Assembly (NCBI GenBank): GCA_017560285.1
Contig: JAFYOG010000197.1
Location: 1-10,274, forward strand
Reading direction: 5' to 3'
Source: Clostridia bacterium
Lineage (GTDB): Bacteria; Bacillota; Clostridia; Oscillospirales; CAG-382
Length of the DNA stretch: 10,274 nucleotides
Position numbers and translations under genes: made by a program. The notes under the pieces are model-generated. The model searched no databases. It saw only the letters and a list, made by a program, of their open reading frames with translations, and was not told where the DNA came from. Shown in pieces: positions 6,514 to 10,274 of this stretch; within the stretch, counting starts at the first letter, position 1, and every line of letters begins with the position of its first letter.

Positions 6514-6575
6514 GAGGTTCGTGCGCTCGCGCCAAGTTTGTGCGCGCCTTCGGCTTGTCCAAACTTGCGAACCTC
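6514..6575. repeat. Branched inverted-repeat structure in the ylbF-mutS gap
   Basis: GAGGTTCG (6514-6521) pairs perfectly with CGAACCTC (6568-6575). Inside it, AAGTTTG (6534-6540) pairs with CAAACTT (6560-6566). That inner arm encloses a GC-rich tip with GCC-TTC-GGC, while GCG-CTCG-CGC can form a small side hairpin at about 6523-6532. The result is a compact cloverleaf-like fold on either strand. It is GC-rich compared with the A/T-rich flank on its right, suggesting a dispersed palindromic element or a structured RNA leader. Confidence 0.6.
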
Positions 6576-6580
6576 TAAGG

Positions 6581-6631
6581 TATATTTTTCAAGGCGCATG
6601 TCCTTGAAAAATATATAATTTTATTGTATTT
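6581..6631 (+). terminator. 14-bp hairpin with U-rich tail, possible terminator before mutS
   Basis: TATATTTTTCAAGG (6581-6594) pairs perfectly with its reverse complement at 6602-6615 around the 7-base loop CGCATGT. Downstream, 6616-6631 is T-rich (10 of 16). The stem is strong at the loop end but A/U-rich at the base, so it is not a textbook terminator. It could end the miaB-ylbF transcript or attenuate reading into mutS. Confidence 0.45.
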
Positions 6632-6632
6632 A
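6604..6632 (+). promoter_or_regulatory. Weak candidate promoter for mutS
   Basis: TTGAAA (6604-6609) resembles a -35 box, five of six. At 17 bases spacing, TATTTA (6627-6632) is a poor -10; at 19 bases, TTTAAT (6629-6634) is a better -10 but the spacing is long. The -35 would overlap the right arm of the 6581-6615 hairpin. A perfect TATAAT at 6614-6619 has no -35 partner. Confidence 0.2.
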
Positions 6633-6637
6633 ATGTA

Positions 6638-6655
6638 AAATAACGGAGGTTATTT
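6638..6655 (+). promoter_or_regulatory. mutS ribosome binding site held in a small hairpin
   Basis: AAATAAC (6638-6644) and GTTATTT (6649-6655) are exact reverse complements. The 4-base loop is GGAG, part of the GGAGG ribosome site at 6645-6649, and the ATG follows immediately at 6656. The site itself is strong with six bases spacing. The hairpin is weak (7 bp, A/U-rich) and may be chance. Confidence 0.5.
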
Positions 6656-9220
6656 ATGGCACTTTCACCTTTTATGAAGCAATATTTGGAAATGAAGCAG
6701 GAGCATCCCGAATGCATCCTGATGTGCCGTCTCGGCGATTTTTACGAAATGTTCTTCGAAGATGCTAAAATAGCCTCCAAAGAGCTGGACCTTATGCTAA
6801 CCGGCAGGGATTGCGGGTTAGAGGAGCGGGCGCCTATGTGCGGTGTTCCCCACCACGCGGCAGAGCCCTTTATAGCAAAGCTTGTTTCCCGCGGGTACCG
6901 CGTTGCCATCTGCGAGCAGTTAGAAGACCCTGCCACCGCAAAGGGCATTGTTAAGCGTGATATAATACGCATTATCACCCCCGGCACCGTTACCGAAAAC
7001 GGATTCCTTGACGAAAAGAAAAACAACTATATCTGCGCCGCATATTGCGATAATTTCGGTTGCGGCATTGCCTTTGCCGACGTTTCCACAGGCATTATCA
7101 GCGCTACCGAGCTTTTGGGCGAAAACCTTTTTGCCCGCGTGCTTTCGGAATCTGCGGCATACACCCCCAGCGAGCTTATTTGTACAGAGGATTTTCCCGC
7201 CGAGCTTAGCGGCGGCTTTGCAAACCGCTTTAACACCCTTGTTTCCAAGGGCGAAGGCGAAAACTTTACCGTAACTGCGGGCTTGAATTTGTTTAAGCAG
7301 ATTTACGGCTTTAACCCCGCCACCGACAGCGATTATTGCCTGCGGGCGGTGGGCGGCTTGCTTTCTTACATAAGCAGTACCCAAAAAATAGACCTTACCT
7401 ACCTGCAAAAGGTAAATTTCTATTCCTGCGACGAGTTTATGGGTATAGATTCCTCATCCCGCCGCAATTTGGAAATTGCCGAATCTATGCGCACAAAACA
7501 GCGCAAGGGTTCGCTTTTGTGGGCTATCGACCGCACAAAAACCAGCGCAGGTGCAAGGCTTTTGCGCCGCTGGTTAGAAAAGCCCTTGGTTAACGAGGGC
7601 GCCATAAAATCCCGCTTGGATGCGGTAAACGAGCTTTATTCCGACGGCGTTATGCGCGACGAAATCCGCGAGCTGTTAAAGAATATTACCGATATCGAGC
7701 GTTTAACCACCCGCTTGGTTTACGGCACCGCCAACGCGCGGGACCTTAAATCCTTAGAGCGAACCATAAAGCTGTTCCCCCAAATTAAAGAGCTTTTAAA
7801 TACTGCAAAAACAAATTCGCTAAAGCGTGTTAATGCAGAAATCGACCCCTTAACCGATGTTGCAAACGCCATCGAAACCACCATTGCCGAAGACCCCGCC
7901 ATGACCTTAAAAGAGGGCGGAATTATACGCCGCGGCTGTAACGCCGCTGTGGACGAGCTTTACGATATGATGACAAACGGCAAAGCGTGGATAGCAAAAA
8001 TAGAGGAATACGAGCGCGAGCAAACTGGTATAAAAACCCTAAAAATCGGCTATAACCGTGTATTCGGATATTATATAGAGGTATCAAAATCCTTCGTTTC
8101 GCAGGTTCCCGAGCATTACATAAGACGTCAGACCCTTGCCAACGGCGAGCGTTACGTTACCCCCGAGCTGAAAGAAACCGAAAGCCGCGTTATCGGCGCA
8201 AGAGATAGGCTTTTTGCTTTGGAATACGAGCTTTTCGTATCTTTGCGTGATTACGTGCTTAAATATTTAGAACCCCTTAAAACCGCCGCCAACGCCTTGG
8301 CAGAGCTTGATGTTTATTGCTCTAACGGCGAAATCGCACGGGAGCAAAATTTTGTTTGCCCCGAAATAGATATGTCGGATAAAATAATACTTAAAAATTC
8401 CCGCCACCCCGTGGTGGAACGGTATTTAGAGGGCAGTTATTTCGTACCCAACGATTGCAATATCGATTGCGGCGCAAACCGAATGATGCTTATTACAGGC
8501 CCCAATATGGCAGGTAAATCTACCTATATGCGTCAGGTGGCGCTGTGCGTAATCTTGGCGCAGGCGGGCTGTTTTGTGCCCGCAACCGAGGCAAGAATAG
8601 GCATTGTGGACCGTGTGTTTACCCGTGTGGGCGCCAGCGACGATTTAGCCAGCGGCAATTCTACCTTTATGCTGGAAATGAACGAGGTTGCGGATATTTT
8701 AAAGAACGCCACCAAAAAGAGCCTTATTATTTACGACGAAATCGGCAGAGGTACAAGCACCTATGACGGTATGAGCATTGCAAAATCGGTTGTGGAATAC
8801 ACCGCAAAGAAGATAGGCGCAAAAACCCTTTTTGCCACCCATTACCACGAGCTTACCGAGATGGAAAACGATACCGACGGTGTTGTAAACTATAACGTTG
8901 CCGCCAAAAAGCGGGGAAACGACGTTGTGTTCCTGCGCAAGATTGTAAAGGGCGCCGCCGACGACAGCTACGGTATAGAGGTTGCCCACCTTGCAGGCGT
9001 GCCCGATACCGTGGTAAACCGTGCAAAGCAGATTTTGGCGTCCCTTGCCGAAAATTCTCTTCGCCCCGTTGCAAAGGCAAAGAGCGATGACGGCAACGTA
9101 AGCTTCGAATCTATCTGCGAGGAACGGGTTATAGAGCGTATAAGAACCTTAGATATAAACACCTTAACCCCCTACGAAGCAATTTCCGTGCTTTACGAAC
9201 TAAAAAAGGAGCTTGATTAA
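6656..9220 (+). CDS. mutS: DNA mismatch repair ATPase MutS
   Basis: This 854-residue protein, the usual MutS1 length, recognises mismatches and small loops and recruits MutL. The mismatch-wedging Phe-x-Glu is Phe29-Tyr30-Glu31 in GDFYEMF. The connector, lever and clamp regions fill the middle, with SSRRNLEI (around 265-272) at the start of the core. The ABC-type ATPase has Walker A GPNMAGKST at 615-623 and Walker B LIIYDEIGRG with Asp694-Glu695; FATHYHEL carries the switch His. A C-terminal helix-turn-helix dimer region (DSYGIEVAHLAGVP) and a short tail complete it. The start ATG has GGAGG six bases upstream. mutL follows two bases after the stop, the usual Firmicutes mutSL pair. The preceding gap with inverted repeats separates it from the YlbF-family gene. 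Confidence 0.97.
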   Translation: MALSPFMKQYLEMKQEHPECILMCRLGDFYEMFFEDAKIASKELDLMLTGRDCGLEERAPMCGVPHHAAEPFIAKLVSRGYRVAICEQLEDPATAKGIVKRDIIRIITPGTVTENGFLDEKKNNYICAAYCDNFGCGIAFADVSTGIISATELLGENLFARVLSESAAYTPSELICTEDFPAELSGGFANRFNTLVSKGEGENFTVTAGLNLFKQIYGFNPATDSDYCLRAVGGLLSYISSTQKIDLTYLQKVNFYSCDEFMGIDSSSRRNLEIAESMRTKQRKGSLLWAIDRTKTSAGARLLRRWLEKPLVNEGAIKSRLDAVNELYSDGVMRDEIRELLKNITDIERLTTRLVYGTANARDLKSLERTIKLFPQIKELLNTAKTNSLKRVNAEIDPLTDVANAIETTIAEDPAMTLKEGGIIRRGCNAAVDELYDMMTNGKAWIAKIEEYEREQTGIKTLKIGYNRVFGYYIEVSKSFVSQVPEHYIRRQTLANGERYVTPELKETESRVIGARDRLFALEYELFVSLRDYVLKYLEPLKTAANALAELDVYCSNGEIAREQNFVCPEIDMSDKIILKNSRHPVVERYLEGSYFVPNDCNIDCGANRMMLITGPNMAGKSTYMRQVALCVILAQAGCFVPATEARIGIVDRVFTRVGASDDLASGNSTFMLEMNEVADILKNATKKSLIIYDEIGRGTSTYDGMSIAKSVVEYTAKKIGAKTLFATHYHELTEMENDTDGVVNYNVAAKKRGNDVVFLRKIVKGAADDSYGIEVAHLAGVPDTVVNRAKQILASLAENSLRPVAKAKSDDGNVSFESICEERVIERIRTLDINTLTPYEAISVLYELKKELD
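9208..9211 (+). promoter_or_regulatory. Ribosome binding site supporting a TTG start for mutL
   Basis: AAAAAAGGAG ends at 9211, inside the last codons of mutS, and lies 11 bases before TTG at 9223-9225. In this frame only ATT (9220-9222) and TTA stand between the TTG and an in-frame TGA at 9214-9216. TTG is therefore the only reasonable start. Confidence 0.7.
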
Positions 9221-9222
9221 TT

Positions 9223-10274
9223 TTGGGCATTATAAATATTTTAGATTCCCAAACGGCTAACCTTATTGCCGCAGGCGAGGTTGTAGAACGGCCTTCCTCT
9301 GCCGCAAAGGAAATGCTTGAAAATTCAATAGACGCAGGGGCAAAGAACATTACTCTGGAAATAAAAAGCGGCGGCAGAAGCTTGGTGCGTGTTATCGACG
9401 ACGGCTGCGGGTTCCTGCGGGAGGATATCCCAAAGGCGCTTTTGCGCCACGCCACCAGCAAAATAAGCTGCGGCGACGATATTAACGGAATTCGTTCCCT
9501 TGGCTTCCGCGGCGAGGCTTTGGCGGCTATCGGGTCGGTTTCTAAGCTTGATATAGTTACCAAGCACCGCCAAGAGGAAATGGGCACCCGCCTTACCGCC
9601 GACGAGGACGGTGTGGTTATGGTAGATACGGGCTGTCCCGACGGCACCACCGTTTCTATGCGGGATATATTTTATAACACCCCCGCAAGGCAAAAATTCC
9701 TTAAAAAAGACAGCTCCGAGGGGGCATCCTGCGTTGCAGTGGCAGAAAAGCTTGCCCTTTCCCACCCCGATATATCCTTTACCGTTATTGCCGACGGCGA
9801 GCGAAAGTTTTCTACAAGCGGCGACGGAAAGTTGTATAACACTATCTATTCGGTATTCGGCAGACAGTTTGCCAAAACCCTTGCCGAGGTAGATTACACC
9901 CACGAAAGCGTTCGCGCCTACGGCTTTGTTACCACCCCCGACGGTGCAAGAGGAAGCCGAAATATGCAAAACGCCTTCGTTAACGGCAGATACGTAAAAA
10001 GCAAAACCGTACAGGCGGCGCTGGAGGAAGCCTTCCGTTCTTATATCCCCCACGGTAAATACCCCGGTTGCGTTTTGTTTATCGACCTTCCTGCCGAGCT
10101 TACCGACGTTAACGTGCACCCCGCCAAGACCGAAATTAAGTTCGCATCGGAGCGGGACGTGTTCCGCGCCGTATATTACGGCATAAAAACCGCTTTGGAA
10201 GCTATCCCCAAGGATGCACCCTTGGTAAAAGCGGCAGAGCCAACGGAAGAACCCCTTATCTTCGATACCGCAAC
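9223..10274 (+). CDS. mutL: DNA mismatch repair protein MutL, 3'-truncated by window
   Basis: This is the N-terminal 350 codons of MutL, the ATPase that links MutS recognition to strand incision. GHKL motifs are complete: KEMLENSIDAGA with catalytic Glu30 and Mg-binding Asn34, DDGCG (59-63) where DNGxG is commoner, GFRGEAL (94-100), NTPAR (152-156), and NVHPAK with Lys302 as the ATP-contacting lysine. The start of the protein, MGIINILDSQTANLIAAGEVVERP, fits the family N-terminus only if TTG at 9223 is used. The linker begins at about residue 330. The C-terminal domain, which carries the endonuclease site in most Firmicutes, lies beyond the window and cannot be judged. The gene begins two bases after the mutS stop and is almost certainly co-transcribed with it. 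Confidence 0.95.
   Translation, partial: MGIINILDSQTANLIAAGEVVERPSSAAKEMLENSIDAGAKNITLEIKSGGRSLVRVIDDGCGFLREDIPKALLRHATSKISCGDDINGIRSLGFRGEALAAIGSVSKLDIVTKHRQEEMGTRLTADEDGVVMVDTGCPDGTTVSMRDIFYNTPARQKFLKKDSSEGASCVAVAEKLALSHPDISFTVIADGERKFSTSGDGKLYNTIYSVFGRQFAKTLAEVDYTHESVRAYGFVTTPDGARGSRNMQNAFVNGRYVKSKTVQAALEEAFRSYIPHGKYPGCVLFIDLPAELTDVNVHPAKTEIKFASERDVFRAVYYGIKTALEAIPKDAPLVKAAEPTEEPLIFDTA

Noticed and set aside
6514..6575. Cloverleaf-like fold considered as a tRNA
   Set aside because: The closing stem is 8 bp, the arms are not in tRNA order, and no T-loop GTTC-A pattern, anticodon arm or 3' CCA position fits.
9325..10119. 264-codon open frame on the - strand opposite mutL
   Set aside because: It is fully antisense to a motif-complete MutL and reads as low-complexity Gly/Val/Ala-rich sequence without a family signature. 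The GCC/GGC codon bias of mutL explains the absence of stops.
1..10274. CRISPR array, phage, transposase or toxin-antitoxin system
   Set aside because: No regularly spaced direct repeats and no such protein families are visible. Coding sequence fills nearly all of the window with core genes.

Overview
The window looks like a chromosomal core-gene region of a member of the Firmicutes, most likely class Clostridia. It has AGGAG-type ribosome binding sites, frequent AUA isoleucine codons, non-AUG starts and very tight gene packing. The order miaB - YlbF/YmcA family - mutS - mutL matches the Bacillus miaB(ymcB)-ymcA-cotE-mutS-mutL cluster, but without cotE. A PdaA-type deacetylase suggests, without proving it, an endospore former. 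I see no transposase, phage gene, CRISPR array, tRNA or rRNA.

Left block (1-3058, + strand): the 3' part of hslO (Hsp33), an SDR reductase resembling the EF-P-modifying YmfI group, dut (dUTPase), a YhbY/CRM RNA-binding protein and a PHP-domain protein. The first three are joined by ATGA stop/start overlaps and the rest by gaps of about 20 bases, so this is probably one operon of housekeeping functions: redox stress, translation, nucleotide sanitation and ribosome assembly. A short hairpin at 3061-3080 separates it from the converging next gene.

Middle (3074-3832, - strand): a secreted or membrane-anchored polysaccharide deacetylase of the PdaA type, best started at a TTG. It is divergent from the right block across about 80 bases.

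Right block (3913-10274, + strand): a leaderless SH3/NlpC-P60 peptidase resembling cytosolic YkfC, then miaB (TAATG overlap) and a YlbF/YmcA-family protein with a four-cysteine tail. Next is a 188-base non-coding gap packed with inverted repeats, then mutS and mutL. mutL starts at TTG and is cut by the window end. The gap sits where Bacillus carries cotE and is the least explained stretch here. The genes themselves belong to recognisable families, and I find no convincing new multi-gene system.
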